Assembly: GCF_000430705.1 (NCBI RefSeq)
Contig: NZ_AUMN01000028.1
Span: 1 to 59,029, forward strand
Origin: Arthrobacter castelli DSM 16402
Lineage (GTDB): Bacteria > Actinomycetota > Actinomycetes > Actinomycetales > Micrococcaceae
Length of the DNA stretch: 59,029 nt
Direction: 5' to 3'
Shown: positions 43,220 through 54,448 of the stretch, piece after piece
Numbering within the stretch: position 1 is the first letter of the stretch
How the letters are laid out: every line of letters starts with the position of its first letter
Notes under the pieces: generated by a model
Databases searched by the model: none
What the model was told of the DNA's origin: nothing
What the model saw: the letters and a program-made list of their open reading frames with translations, nothing else
Made by a program: the position numbers and the translations under genes

Positions 43220-44522
43220 GGCCGGCTCCGCTGTGGACTACCGTCGGGGCGGTCTCAAACATGAAGCTGGCGACGATCAACCTGGCCGCGGCGAGTTCAG
43301 CGCCTTCGAGCAGGAACTCGACATCCTCTGGACCAACCCCGGGCACGGTCTCCATGGAAGGATCGTCTCCTATCACCACCGTGCACAGCGCACGGACGCG
43401 CTCGAGGACATCGCCGGTCCTGCATGCTTGCCGGGTGTCTGGCTCTTCAGCATGACCGCGGTCATCACCCAGTCCACCGACCGACCAGGCCAGCAAGGGT
43501 GATCTGCGAATGGTTTGTGCCACCGCCCGGGCACGCCGGCGGCCTCGCCTCCTCTCATCGGGATCATCCGAGGACAACGCGGCGCGCGCATGGCGAGCTT
43601 GTCTGGCCGCGTGCGGCCAGCCGGCCACCAGGGCGAACTGTGCGAGTGCATCCACCAGGAGGAGAGTTGAGCGGTGCCTGGAATCCTGGCGCAGATGGTG
43701 GTCGTCCTCGACACCGCAGATCCAGGACAATGACACGTTGGTCAGCACATCGCCCTGCATCGAAGCCTTTAGCACCAGTCCGGTCGGCCAGCCCGCCAGC
43801 ACCGGCCCCAACGCGACTTTCAACTCGTCCAACTGGAGACCGTCCCGGTCAGGGGCCGTGCCGGCCATCGCCAGTCCCGCGACCTCACCACCATGGTGCA
43901 TATGGGCATGCCCACCCATATCGTGGCCGCCGTGACCGCCCATCTCATGATCGGAATGGTCCATCTCGTGACCACCAGCGTCGTGGCCGTCGTGTTCGTC
44001 CGTCGCGTGGCCATCATGGTCCATCCCGTGACCGCCCATATCGTGGCCGGTGTGCTGAACCGGATTTTGGTGATCGTGGTTTAGCTCATGAGCCGGGTCA
44101 GCGTCCTCCTCGTTTTCTTCATGATCATGCATACCGCCGTGGTGGCCCCCGTCGGACCTGTGTGACGCTTCTGACCCCTGGGACAGCTGTGCGGCCGGAC
44201 CGACTACATGGTGCTCGTATGCTGACGGTGTGCTCAGCGCCGCGACGGCGGCATCGAGTTGCCCGCCCACGCCCGTCTCGTCGATGGCCTGTCGGTGTCG
44301 TGGCTGCGGCATTTGCGACCACAAGAGATCGGCCGCCTCTGACAGTGGCGCAGGAAGCGTCCCGATGGTCAGCAGCAATCCTGCCTCCGCCGGCGAGAGC
44401 GCCCGGGCCCAGCCCCGACTGTCCATCGCCGCCTCCAACTGCCACCTCAAGGATTCATGGCCCGGTGCGTCAACGATAAGCGCCCCGGGGCGAGCCAGCG
44501 CCCAATGCCGCAACCGGTTCAT
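43212..44522 (-). CDS. His-rich protein replacing the redox subunits of a nuo operon
   Basis: The protein has 436 residues in three parts. Residues 1-105 ('RALSPAEAGLLLTIGTLPAP', then 'LLWSQMPQPRHR') recall the NuoB core, where SPRQADLL..AGT....LY.QMPEP is usual, but no cluster Cys is present. Residues 121-212 hold 24 His in His/Gly/Met/Asp repeats such as 'GGHGMDHDGHATDEHDGHD', a likely Cu or Zn site. Residues 224-436 start 'DRDGLQLDELKVALGPVLAG', recalling the NuoD/hydrogenase large-subunit start (LGPxHP...G), again without metal ligands. ATG 44522 shares its A with the nuoA stop (TGATG). The NuoB/NuoD relation is my inference from motif spacing and gene position. Confidence 0.65.
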   Translation of the reverse strand: MNRLRHWALARPGALIVDAPGHESLRWQLEAAMDSRGWARALSPAEAGLLLTIGTLPAPLSEAADLLWSQMPQPRHRQAIDETGVGGQLDAAVAALSTPSAYEHHVVGPAAQLSQGSEASHRSDGGHHGGMHDHEENEEDADPAHELNHDHQNPVQHTGHDMGGHGMDHDGHATDEHDGHDAGGHEMDHSDHEMGGHGGHDMGGHAHMHHGGEVAGLAMAGTAPDRDGLQLDELKVALGPVLAGWPTGLVLKASMQGDVLTNVSLSWICGVEDDHHLRQDSRHRSTLLLVDALAQFALVAGWPHAARQARHARAALSSDDPDERRRGRRRARAVAQTIRRSPLLAWSVGGLGDDRGHAEEPDTRQACRTGDVLERVRALCTVVIGDDPSMETVPGVGPEDVEFLLEGAELAAARLIVASFMFETAPTVVHSGAGHA

Positions 44523-44863
44523 CAGCTCCACCGCAGTGCACCTTCCCGCCAGACGTAGATCACTCCGACAAAGAGGATGGCCAGGAAGCCAAACATTTCG
44601 ATGACCGCAGAGGCGCCCATATCGGCGACAACCACCGCCCATGGATACATAAAAATCATTTCCATATCGAAGGCTAAAAACAGCAGGGTCACCGCATACC
44701 AGCGAACGTGATACCGGGAGAAGGCGTGCTGCTGTGGCAGGGATCCCGACTCGTAGGGCAGGACGTCAACCGGTTTCCTGGCTATCCGGAAGGCCATCGA
44801 GACACCGTACAAGCCCAGTATCAGAGCCAGCACTGCCACGAGCAGTGAAACGACGGCGGCCAT
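44522..44863 (-). CDS. nuoA: NADH-quinone oxidoreductase subunit A-like
   Basis: The protein has 113 residues and three helices with the full NuoA signature: 'LPYESGSLPQQHAFSRYHVR' and 'LLFLAFDMEMIFMYPW', keeping Glu38, Asp66 and Glu68. It is the first gene of the minus-strand operon nuoA-hisrich-H-J-K-L-M-N. Like nuoH it would normally contact NuoB and NuoD. Confidence 0.9.
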   Translation of the reverse strand: MAAVVSLLVAVLALILGLYGVSMAFRIARKPVDVLPYESGSLPQQHAFSRYHVRWYAVTLLFLAFDMEMIFMYPWAVVVADMGASAVIEMFGFLAILFVGVIYVWREGALRWS

Positions 44864-44970
44864 CTCTGTCTCCTTGTCTTGTCGGGCGGCCAGCTGGAGG
44901 GTTTAAGCGGGCGTCGCCTACAGGTGCACGCAGCCTGCCTCCGCCGTCGTTACGACAGCGGCGGCACAGG

Positions 44971-45186
44971 CTACGTTGCCGTGTACAGGTCCGGGTCGGC
45001 GTCGAACATGGGAGCGCAGGTATCGCAGCACAGGTAGTAGCGCCTTCCGTGATAGTCCCGCACCAAACCCTCCTCTTCAGCGTCCGCTTTAATGACCTGC
45101 GTGCCTTTCATTACCGGGCATTCGGCGACTTCGTCCGCGTCGTGCACCCCAGCGCCGTCGGGTACGCGGTGATGGTGATGTCCCAT
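44971..45186 (-). CDS. Small His-tagged YHS-type metal-binding protein
   Basis: The protein has 71 residues: 'MGHHHHRVPDG', then a YHS-like domain with 'ECPVMKGT' and 'RDYHGRRYYLCCDTCAPMFD'. Such domains bind Cu or other soft metals. ATG 45186 follows GAGGAG. A CsoR-type site lies 31 bp upstream, and the nuo operon starts 108 bp downstream on the same strand, so readthrough into nuo is possible. Confidence 0.78.
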   Translation of the reverse strand: MGHHHHRVPDGAGVHDADEVAECPVMKGTQVIKADAEEEGLVRDYHGRRYYLCCDTCAPMFDADPDLYTAT

Positions 45187-45216
45187 AATCAGCTCCTCTC
45201 CGTCCACTTCGTGACC

Positions 45217-45233
45217 ATACCGTAAGGGGGTAT
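45217..45233. promoter_or_regulatory. CsoR-type operator upstream of the YHS gene
   Basis: ATACCGTAAGGGGGTAT fits the pseudo-palindromic, G-tract sites of copper-sensing CsoR repressors. Similar sites occur at 45332 and 51342. Confidence 0.7.
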
Positions 45234-45331
45234 CCGTAGCAAGGCCGGCCAATCGCCGTGTGCGGGGCAATGCCGATGTGATGTTTGAGCCGGAGCACAG
45301 GCCGTTCAGTGAGCCGTCGTAATGCCGTTTG

Positions 45332-45347
45332 ATACCATAGGGGGGTA
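45332..45347. promoter_or_regulatory. CsoR-type operator upstream of csoR
   Basis: ATACCATAGGGGGGTA lies 67 bp before the chosen csoR start, as expected for autoregulation. Confidence 0.7.
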
Positions 45348-45413
45348 GCCTTTATGCTCGGGCCGCGGCTGCGGTCCACCCCCACTCAGACGCACAGCGA
45401 AGGACCCAAACAG

Positions 45414-45743
45414 ATGACGGCACAACAGGTGGCTCCATCGACCACGGCACCAGAGGGTGGTACCCATGGTTATATGTCGAGCAAGGAAGAGTATCTCAGG
45501 CGGCTCAAGCGCATCGAAGGCCAAGCCCGCGGGCTGCAGAACATGGTTCACGACGAAAAGTACTGCATCGACATTCTCACCCAGGTTTCTGCGATGACCA
45601 GGGCCCTCGAGTCGGTGTCCCTGGCACTGCTCGATGACCACATGAGCCACTGCGTGCTGGAGGCCGCAACCACCGGCGGAGAAGAAGCCCAGGTCAAGCT
45701 GAAGGAAGCCTCCGACGCCATTGCCCGACTGGTCCGGTCCTGA
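45414..45743 (+). CDS. csoR: CsoR-family copper-sensing repressor
   Basis: The protein has 109 residues and is all helical. The Cu(I) ligand triad has exact CsoR spacing: Cys51 ('KYCIDILTQ'), His76 and Cys80 ('DDHMSHCV'). ATG 45414 leaves a ~20-residue polar tail before 'KEEYLRRLKRIEGQARGLQ'. Three matching operators in this cargo (45217, 45332, 51342) suggest it controls the YHS gene, itself and copZ/copA. Confidence 0.92.
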   Translation: MTAQQVAPSTTAPEGGTHGYMSSKEEYLRRLKRIEGQARGLQNMVHDEKYCIDILTQVSAMTRALESVSLALLDDHMSHCVLEAATTGGEEAQVKLKEASDAIARLVRS

Positions 45744-45880
45744 ACGCAGCCCGGCAGCACCTGGTCCTGCGTATCGAGGTGATAACTGCCCTGTAAGGCG
45801 ACCCGCTGACCGCTGAACGTTGACCGGCCACAGACGAACGTTAATGGCCGGGGCGCGGTGCCCAACGTGCTGGCCGCGGC

Positions 45881-46822
45881 TCAGGGGTGGACCACCTCTG
45901 CAGGTTCGTGATCGCGCAGGTGCTTCGTCTCCAGCTGAAGCGTGGTGTGTTCGATCGCGACGTCGAAGTGCCCAGCTACACACTGGCGGGCGGTTTCCAG
46001 AATTTCCGGGGCGTGTCCATCTTCGAAGCACTCATCATCCAGGACGATGTGCGCGGACAGCGTGGGAAGGCCCGTCGCGACCGTTGAGGCGTGCAGGTCG
46101 TGAACCCCTTGAACGTGATCGAGTTTCAGGATGTGGGCCCGAACCTCGTCCAGATCGAAGCCCTTCGGGGTGAACTCCATCAGAACGGCCAACGTTTCGC
46201 GGATCAGCAGCACCGCACGGGGAATAATCATCAGGGCAATGACGACGGCCGCGATAGTATCCGCCCGCTGGAACCCAGTGGTCATTATGAGCAGGGCTGA
46301 GACGATGACAGCAATGGTTCCGAGCGCATCCATGAGCACTTCCAGGAACGCGGCACGCATGTTGAAATTCGCACCACGGCTGGAGGCGAGCACAAAAGCG
46401 GCACCAACATTGAGAACCAGCGCAATGACGCCGAACATCAGAAGTTCCGGCCCCGCCACCTCGGGCGGGTTGGACCAGCGCTCCACGGCTTCGACAAACG
46501 CATAGACGCTGACGCCAGCCAGGAGCACCGCCTGCCCGAGTGCAGCGAGGACCTCGATGCGCCGGAATCCCCAGGTGCGTTTGCTGTCGGGCGGGCGAAC
46601 CATCAGCATTGCCGCGACCAACGCCATCAGAAGGCCGATGGAATCGGTCAACGAATGAACAACATCAACGACGAGGGCAAGACTGCCGGTAGCCGCCGCC
46701 CCGATACCCTGTGCCAGGACGATAGAGAAGACGAGCGCGAAGGCGATAGTCAGCTTCCGTCTAAAGTCAGGTCTCGCCGCTGCCTCCTCCGGTCCTGGCC
46801 CGTGATTATGTTCTGCTCCCAT
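45881..46822 (-). CDS. CDF-family metal cation exporter
   Basis: The protein has 313 residues with a His-containing N-terminus ('MGAEHNHGPGPEEA'), six helices with 'DVVHSLTDSIGLLMALVAAM' and 'AAFLEVLMDALGTIAVIVSA' (the HxxxD and xxxxD metal-site helices; the second has Leu-Glu-Val before Met-Asp), and a C-terminal cytoplasmic domain ending 'THLQLETKH'-like His repeats. It is related to CzcD/ZitB, which export Zn, Co or Cd. ATG 46822 is chosen because upstream sequence is unlike the family. Confidence 0.88.
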   Translation of the reverse strand: MGAEHNHGPGPEEAAARPDFRRKLTIAFALVFSIVLAQGIGAAATGSLALVVDVVHSLTDSIGLLMALVAAMLMVRPPDSKRTWGFRRIEVLAALGQAVLLAGVSVYAFVEAVERWSNPPEVAGPELLMFGVIALVLNVGAAFVLASSRGANFNMRAAFLEVLMDALGTIAVIVSALLIMTTGFQRADTIAAVVIALMIIPRAVLLIRETLAVLMEFTPKGFDLDEVRAHILKLDHVQGVHDLHASTVATGLPTLSAHIVLDDECFEDGHAPEILETARQCVAGHFDVAIEHTTLQLETKHLRDHEPAEVVHP

Positions 46823-46899
46823 GATTGACCGCCCTCCTGGTGTGGTCGTGTGTGGACGACCGGAGTCCGGGCCGGCATTGAGCCCTATGCCCCGGGTAT

Positions 46900-47418
46900 C
46901 TACTGTTCCGGTTTGAGTCCGACGACAAGATTGAACGCGCCCGTGAGGATGTTCAGTGCCACAATGCCGACGACATCGGCGATCTCGCGGTCCTTGTAGC
47001 CGTGTGTGCGCAGCGCGGCGATCTGCTCGTCGGTGATGGCAACCGGTTCGCGGTAAACCTGAACCGCCAGGGCGATGATCGCCGCAATCGCCGGATCGGC
47101 GGAGGTGCCCGCACCGGCGCGTTCGATCTCTTGGTCGTTGACTCCCACAGCGCGGGCAGCATCGATGTGCGATTCGAGGCACAGCCGGCATCCCTGTTGG
47201 GTTTGGACTGCGATCGAGATACGTTCGCTGAGCTGGCGGCTAAGCTTGGCGCGCTTCATGGCACGGCTGAGCTGCAGGTAACCACCCAGGAGGGCCGGTG
47301 AGTGCGCCATCGTGGAAACCATGTCTCCAACCTGGCCATGCCGGGAGATCAGCTCGGACAAGAGATCACGAGAGGCGCCAACCGCCGTATCGGGCGTGAG
47401 TCGGGCAAAGCGTGGCAT
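46900..47418 (-). CDS. AhpD-like carboxymuconolactone decarboxylase family protein
   Basis: The protein has 172 residues. The redox motif is complete, with Cys77 and Cys80 in 'GCRLCLESHIDAARA' and His84, as in AhpD alkyl-hydroperoxidases. It is placed between a CDF exporter and copA on the same strand. A role in peroxide defence during metal stress is plausible. Confidence 0.87.
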   Translation of the reverse strand: MPRFARLTPDTAVGASRDLLSELISRHGQVGDMVSTMAHSPALLGGYLQLSRAMKRAKLSRQLSERISIAVQTQQGCRLCLESHIDAARAVGVNDQEIERAGAGTSADPAIAAIIALAVQVYREPVAITDEQIAALRTHGYKDREIADVVGIVALNILTGAFNLVVGLKPEQ

Positions 47419-47553
47419 GCTGCTCCTTCAGGGGTTGTAAATGCGGGGGAAGGCTCGTTGCAGGTGCTAGTGATGCTTCAGACGTGCTGTGGAATCGGAG
47501 GAGACGTCAGCGCTTGAGCTCCGTATTTTGCCCACGTGGATCTGCGTGGGTGT

Positions 47554-49911
<2,358 letters not shown>

Positions 49912-49955
49912 GGTTCCTCCTTCATGGGGCTGATTCGGCACTGAGAGACTGACCG

Positions 49956-50957
49956 TCAGTGCGAATGGTTCTCGTCGCTCATGTCTTCGTGGTCGCCGCC
50001 GGTATCGGCGGAAGTGTCCGCGCGGTCAGCGGTCACAGTGAACTCCGCGGTACGGACCACGCCGTTGTGCCGGAAATTCAGATACAGCCGGTAGTCTCCG
50101 GCCGAAGGTGCGGTGGCATAGAAGGTGATGTCCGGGCCCGGCTCGGTCTCACCGTCTGCCGGGGTGCCGGCCGGGTGCACGTGCAGGTAGGCCAGATCCC
50201 CGGATCGCAGGGCAACGAGGTGGCCATAGGCGGCCAGATAGGGCTGCAGATCAGTCACTGGTTCACCATTGCGGCTGACCGAGAGGGTGAGTTCGGTTTT
50301 CTTCCCCGGCACCAACTCTCCGTCCAAGGCGACGGTATAGTCCCCTACTGTGGCGGTGCCCGACGGGGCAGGCAACTCTTCGGGCACATACTTGCCGGCC
50401 ACCTCTACGTCGACGCCGAGGGTAACCGTTTCGCCAGCTGTTCCGCCGGTTGCCGGAACGAAGTCGGCGAAGACCCGCCAGGTTCCCGGGGCCAAATCGA
50501 GAGGAACGCTCCAGGTACCATCATCGGATAGTTCCGGATGAACGTGTTGGAACCCGGTGGTGTCACTGCGGACCGCGATCACGTGCATCTTCTTGTCGTG
50601 GCTTTGTTCATAGGCGGTGACCGGTTCGCCGTTCTGGCCAATGATGCGGAAGTTCAGTTCGACACCTGACCCGGCGGGAAGAAGGCCGGATTCCGCCTCA
50701 AGGGTGTATCCGTTCGCGGAGACCATGAGGCCACCGGGCAGTGAGTCGCTGGCGGCAGCCTGGGCTGTCTTGGGGCTATGAGTACCACCGTGCCCATCGG
50801 CCGGCGGGGGCGGGGCGGAGCCGCGGCTCTCGTTAGAGGTGTGCATTTCGTCCGCGGGGGCTATCGGGCTGCCGATCACGCTGCCTGTCCCAAGCGCTGC
50901 GGCGAAAACCACGGCAAGGGCTCCACCGTAAGCGCCCAGTTTGACTGGAGTACGCAT
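49956..50957 (-). CDS. Secreted metal-binding protein (His-rich ends)
   Basis: The protein has 333 residues with an N-terminal export signal ('[19 protein letters not shown]'), a linker with 'DGHGGTHSP', two beta-sandwich-like repeats each containing a His-x-His motif ('[17 protein letters not shown]' and '[17 protein letters not shown]'), and a C-terminal '[14 protein letters not shown]' tail. It is commonly annotated near copA in Actinobacteria as a heavy-metal-binding protein and probably buffers Cu outside the membrane. Confidence 0.78.
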   Translation of the reverse strand: MRTPVKLGAYGGALAVVFAAALGTGSVIGSPIAPADEMHTSNESRGSAPPPPADGHGGTHSPKTAQAAASDSLPGGLMVSANGYTLEAESGLLPAGSGVELNFRIIGQNGEPVTAYEQSHDKKMHVIAVRSDTTGFQHVHPELSDDGTWSVPLDLAPGTWRVFADFVPATGGTAGETVTLGVDVEVAGKYVPEELPAPSGTATVGDYTVALDGELVPGKKTELTLSVSRNGEPVTDLQPYLAAYGHLVALRSGDLAYLHVHPAGTPADGETEPGPDITFYATAPSAGDYRLYLNFRHNGVVRTAEFTVTADRADTSADTGGDHEDMSDENHSH

Positions 50958-51074
50958 TTGCTTGTTGCCTTTCGGATTTGGGTTACCGCCCGGTGCGACA
51001 ACACAGGAATCTGTATGGGCCTGCCGGGCCCGGCGGGGTTCCCCCTGCCAGGCCCGGGGCGGATTAGCCGAGGA

Positions 51075-51287
51075 TTAGCCGCTGGCGACTACCTCGTACC
51101 CGGCTTCCTCGACGGCCTCGGTCACCGCGTCGTCGGCGATGGGGTTGTCGCTGTTGATCGTCAGCCTGCCGGCGGCCACATCCACCGAGACGTCGTTGAC
51201 TCCCGAGATCTTGGTTACTTCCTCGGTGACTGAGGTGGCGCAGTGATCGCAGGTCATGCCCTGGACTGAGTAGCTGTTGCTCGCCAT
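51075..51287 (-). CDS. copZ: Copper chaperone CopZ
   Basis: The protein has 70 residues, a single heavy-metal-associated fold with 'QGMTCDHCATSVTEEVTKIS' (MTCxxC). It hands Cu(I) to CopA. ATG 51287 is preceded by AAAGGAAC. A CsoR-type operator lies 55 bp upstream, and the minus-strand order copZ, secreted protein, copA suggests a copper operon. Confidence 0.92.
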   Translation of the reverse strand: MASNSYSVQGMTCDHCATSVTEEVTKISGVNDVSVDVAAGRLTINSDNPIADDAVTEAVEEAGYEVVASG

Positions 51288-51341
51288 AGCGGGTGTTCCT
51301 TTCGAATAAGGGATCCCGGGTACCCCCCGGGTGTACACACC

Positions 51342-51358
51342 ATACCCCCCTAAGGTAT
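51342..51358. promoter_or_regulatory. CsoR-type operator in the copZ/FAD-oxidoreductase divergent region
   Basis: ATACCCCCCTAAGGTAT is the reverse-oriented version of the other two sites. It lies between copZ (minus) and the FAD protein (plus, 51403) and may control both. Confidence 0.72.
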
Positions 51359-51402
51359 ATTTTCCAAGTACCCCTCCCCCGTACTGTTAGCGAGGAAGCG
51401 TC

Positions 51403-52665
51403 ATGGATTCAAAACAAATAGTGATCATCGGCGGCGGAGCCGCCGGAAGTGCGGCCGCGCAGGTGTTGCACCAGTCGGAGCTAAACCTTGAAGTTGTGGT
51501 CGTCGGTGCCGAGAACCGGCTGCCCTACAACCGCACCACCGTGAACAAGGGGCTGCTCTCCGGTGCAGTCAGCGCCGAAGACATCGCCATGCCCGGAATG
51601 GACATGCCGGGGGTGCACTGGCGGATCGGGCGCACAGCAGTCAGACTGGACACCGCAGACCGCTCCGTACAGCTCGACGACGGCACATCCATTGCAGCCG
51701 ACGCGATATTGCTGGCCCCGGGAGCGACCCCCCGTAACCTGCCCGGCTCTATTATCGGCGATGCTTCCTCCAACCGGGTGCTCAGTCTTCGCAATCTGGC
51801 CGACACGCAGCGGTTGCGGGCCATGCTGGAGGACACATCGCGGCGTGTGCTCATCGCCGGTGCCGGACTCATCGGCACGGAAACGGCCGGCATCCTCCTG
51901 GCCGCCGGGGCCGATGTCACCCTCACCGACCCGTCGCCATTGCCGATGCAGAACCACCTGGGCCAAACCGTTGCCCGGTGGGTGGCCGAAGCGCACGCGG
52001 CCGCCGGCGCCGATTTCCGCACCCGGACCGCTGTTTCGGCGGTACAGACCATCGGGAACAACCTGCAGGTGACGTTGGACAGCGGAAGCCAGCGTGAGGT
52101 TGACCTCGTGCTGACCGCTTTCGGCGTTACACCAGCCACCCAGTGGCTGGCCGATGCTGGCGTTCGACTCCAGGACGGGCCGCGCCCCGGTGCCATCATC
52201 GTCGACGGACACCACCGCGTCGACGGAGTGCCGGGAGTCTATGCAGCCGGAGACGCAGCGGCTGCACCCGGCCCCAATGGGATACCTGTCCGCGTCGAAC
52301 ACTGGGGAGCTGCCCTGTCCCAGGGTCGGACCGCTGCCACAACTATCCTCAACGATTTGGGCGACCGGCCCTCGGCGCCGCCGCCCGCCGAATCGCCCAG
52401 CAGTTATAGCACCTACGTACACGGCACCAAGCTCACCATCGTAGGAACGGCCTCGGGCAGCACGAGGGAGCAACTCGTTCTGGGAGAGGTGGGTGCTCCG
52501 CGCTTCGCGGTGTCCTTCTTCGATGCCGAAGACCGGATCACCGGCGCAGTTGGGGTAGGCGGGGCCCGTGCCGTCAACCGGCTGCGTCCCTTTATTGCCA
52601 GCGGCGCCACATCCTCGCAGATTGACGCCGCCGGCGATACGGCAATGGCCGGGACGGCACTGTGA
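51403..52665 (+). CDS. FAD/NAD(P)-dependent oxidoreductase (ferredoxin-reductase-like)
   Basis: The protein has 420 residues, a two-dinucleotide-fold flavoprotein: FAD motif 'IVIIGGGAAGSAAAQVL', 'NRTTVNKGLLSG' as in rubredoxin/ferredoxin reductases, NAD motif 'VLIAGAGLIGTETAGILLAA' and 'PGVYAAGDAAAAPG'. It probably passes electrons from NAD(P)H to a small carrier, or reduces copper or a thiol. Its promoter is shared with copZ, placing it in the copper response. Confidence 0.87.
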   Translation: MDSKQIVIIGGGAAGSAAAQVLHQSELNLEVVVVGAENRLPYNRTTVNKGLLSGAVSAEDIAMPGMDMPGVHWRIGRTAVRLDTADRSVQLDDGTSIAADAILLAPGATPRNLPGSIIGDASSNRVLSLRNLADTQRLRAMLEDTSRRVLIAGAGLIGTETAGILLAAGADVTLTDPSPLPMQNHLGQTVARWVAEAHAAAGADFRTRTAVSAVQTIGNNLQVTLDSGSQREVDLVLTAFGVTPATQWLADAGVRLQDGPRPGAIIVDGHHRVDGVPGVYAAGDAAAAPGPNGIPVRVEHWGAALSQGRTAATTILNDLGDRPSAPPPAESPSSYSTYVHGTKLTIVGTASGSTREQLVLGEVGAPRFAVSFFDAEDRITGAVGVGGARAVNRLRPFIASGATSSQIDAAGDTAMAGTAL

Positions 52666-52787
52666 GCGCCACGCTGAAGGCGGTGGTACAACGACAGGTC
52701 GGACACTGGACCGTGGTGCTGATAGTCCTCGCCGAGGTTTCTCACGCCTGTGACCGGCTCTGCCGGGACCGCCGCACACCCTCATAA
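52662..52787 (+). CDS. Possible 41-aa ORF, doubtful
   Basis: A GTG overlapping the previous stop opens a short frame with a hydrophobic centre ('HWTVVLIVLAEVSHACDRL'). It could be a remnant of a larger gene. There is no family support. Confidence 0.2.
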   Translation: MSATLKAVVQRQVGHWTVVLIVLAEVSHACDRLCRDRRTPS

Positions 52788-53101
52788 GGTCGGCCACCGA
52801 GGACAGTGACACGACCCTGCGTACATCGGCGAACGCTAATCGCTCCAAGAGGAAACACGAACGAGGTGCCAATCGAAGCGGCCAAGGCCACCACAACCGG
52901 CAACGACCCCAATGCCGTCCGGGGTAGTACGGCCCGGGGCGGACTACCGGAGATGAGGCAGAACCTAGTCCGGGCCACCGGATACAATAGAGTCGTCATT
53001 TCCATTCACTGTGGTTTATCGGCCTTACAGGTTGGACGCTCCATTCCGGATGTCCGTCTCCACTGTCGGGCTGGCCGGGCTTAAGTCCGAAAAGGTACTC
53101 A
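52788..53101. other. Gene-free stretch
   Basis: Short open frames on both strands have no family support. It probably contains the promoter of the DUF6153-DUF305 genes. Confidence 0.4.
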
Positions 53102-53545
53102 ATGCGAAGTAGGCGCGTCGCGCACTTTGATGGTCGGCGGTTGCCTCGGGCACCGTTGATCATGGTGCTGCCCGCACTGATTCTCGGGATTCTCGCAATG
53201 CACGTTTGGCTCGGCGGCCACGGAGCCAACGCTGCCGCCTCCCCTGCCGGGCACTCCACCACAATAGAGTCGACCGCGGAACACCACCTCCCGCCCGGTG
53301 ATGCTGTATCGGAGCCGAACCACGATCCCGGAGGCCAATGCGGCCATGGATGCGGTTCCATGGATGCGGCCATGGCCACCTGCATGCTCGCCCTCGTACT
53401 GCTTACTCTGACGCTGTTGGTTCCACCAACCGCGATCCCCCTCCGCCTCCACCTCGCCGTATGGAGGGTCCGATCCGTACTGGCCTGGACGAGTGCCGCC
53501 GCGAGGACACCTTCCCTGGTGGAACTGTCGATCAGCCGGACCTAA
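53102..53545 (+). CDS. DUF6153-like membrane protein
   Basis: The protein has 147 residues with an N-terminal helix ending 'GILAMHVWLGGHGANAAAS', a His/Met/Cys-bearing middle ('CGHGCGSMDAAMATCMLALV') and a second helix. This layout matches the small actinobacterial membrane proteins commonly found before DUF305 lipoproteins in copper clusters. The Cys-Gly-His-Gly-Cys element may bind Cu. Confidence 0.72.
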   Translation: MRSRRVAHFDGRRLPRAPLIMVLPALILGILAMHVWLGGHGANAAASPAGHSTTIESTAEHHLPPGDAVSEPNHDPGGQCGHGCGSMDAAMATCMLALVLLTLTLLVPPTAIPLRLHLAVWRVRSVLAWTSAAARTPSLVELSISRT

Positions 53546-53687
53546 AAATCGCTATGTCCCGTCCCGGGTGCTAACCGCAACCGGGCGGACGCAACGATAC
53601 GGCCGTATGAGACCAAGTGGTGCCTCAGCGGCACCGGCTACACGGCTGTCGACACAGACAATCACTTTGATGAAGGACGTCTCTACC

Positions 53688-54359
53688 ATGAAGAAAATCT
53701 TCCCCTTGAGCGCCGCAGTGCTGGCCACAGCCATCGCCTTGACCGGCTGCGGTACCGACGACGCAGGACAAACACAGGGCATGGATCACAACACCATGGG
53801 AACCGAACAATCCGCGGCACCAACCAGCGAGGCCTCCGCCGGAGACGGAAGCCCCGACGTATCAGCCAAACACAACAAGGCCGACGTGGTGTTCGCAAAA
53901 ATGATGACCGTCCACCACAGTCAAGCGGTGACGATGAGCAACATCATCCTGGACAAAGAGAACATTGATCCGAAGGTCAACGACTTGGCCAAACAGATCA
54001 AGGAAGCCCAGGGCCCGGAAATCGAAACGATGACCAGTTGGCTCAAAGCCTGGGGAGAACCGGCCCCCATTGGCGATCACAGCACGGGTGGCATGGAACC
54101 CATGAAGGATATGTCTTCGGAACAGATGGAGGGCATGATGTCCGGCAAGCAGATGCAACAGCTCAAGGACGCCGAAGGCAAGAACGCCGCCAAGCTGTTC
54201 CTGTCCCACATGATCGAACACCACAAGGGCGCAGTCACCATGGCGCAACACGAGGTCAAGATCGGAACCAACCCCGAAGCCATCAATCTGGCCAAAAAGA
54301 TGATCAAGGCACAAAAGGCCGAAATCGACAGAATGAACGAATTGCTCGGCACCCTCTAA
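53688..54359 (+). CDS. DUF305 lipoprotein (copper-linked)
   Basis: The protein has 223 residues with lipoprotein signal 'LATAIALTGCG' (Cys21), a polar linker and a DUF305 four-helix domain containing repeated His-His motifs: 'MMTVHHSQAVTMSNIIL' and 'SHMIEHHKGAVTMAQHEV'. Members bind Cu outside the membrane. ATG 53688 follows GAAGGA; an upstream ATG at 53670 is in frame. A strong hairpin follows the stop. Confidence 0.9.
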   Translation: MKKIFPLSAAVLATAIALTGCGTDDAGQTQGMDHNTMGTEQSAAPTSEASAGDGSPDVSAKHNKADVVFAKMMTVHHSQAVTMSNIILDKENIDPKVNDLAKQIKEAQGPEIETMTSWLKAWGEPAPIGDHSTGGMEPMKDMSSEQMEGMMSGKQMQQLKDAEGKNAAKLFLSHMIEHHKGAVTMAQHEVKIGTNPEAINLAKKMIKAQKAEIDRMNELLGTL

Positions 54360-54390
54360 GTACTGAATCGCCATGATCATCCCGTGATGG

Positions 54391-54422
54391 GGCTGCCACG
54401 ATCGTTTTCGTTCGTGGCAGCC
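54391..54422 (+). terminator. Hairpin terminator after DUF305
   Basis: GGCTGCCACGA (54391-54401) pairs perfectly with TCGTGGCAGCC (54412-54422) around a 10-base loop with TTTT. The T tail is weak (CCTTGTCC), common in actinobacteria. Confidence 0.65.
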
Positions 54423-54448
54423 TTGTCCTGACTCTGGAGAGAATTCTC

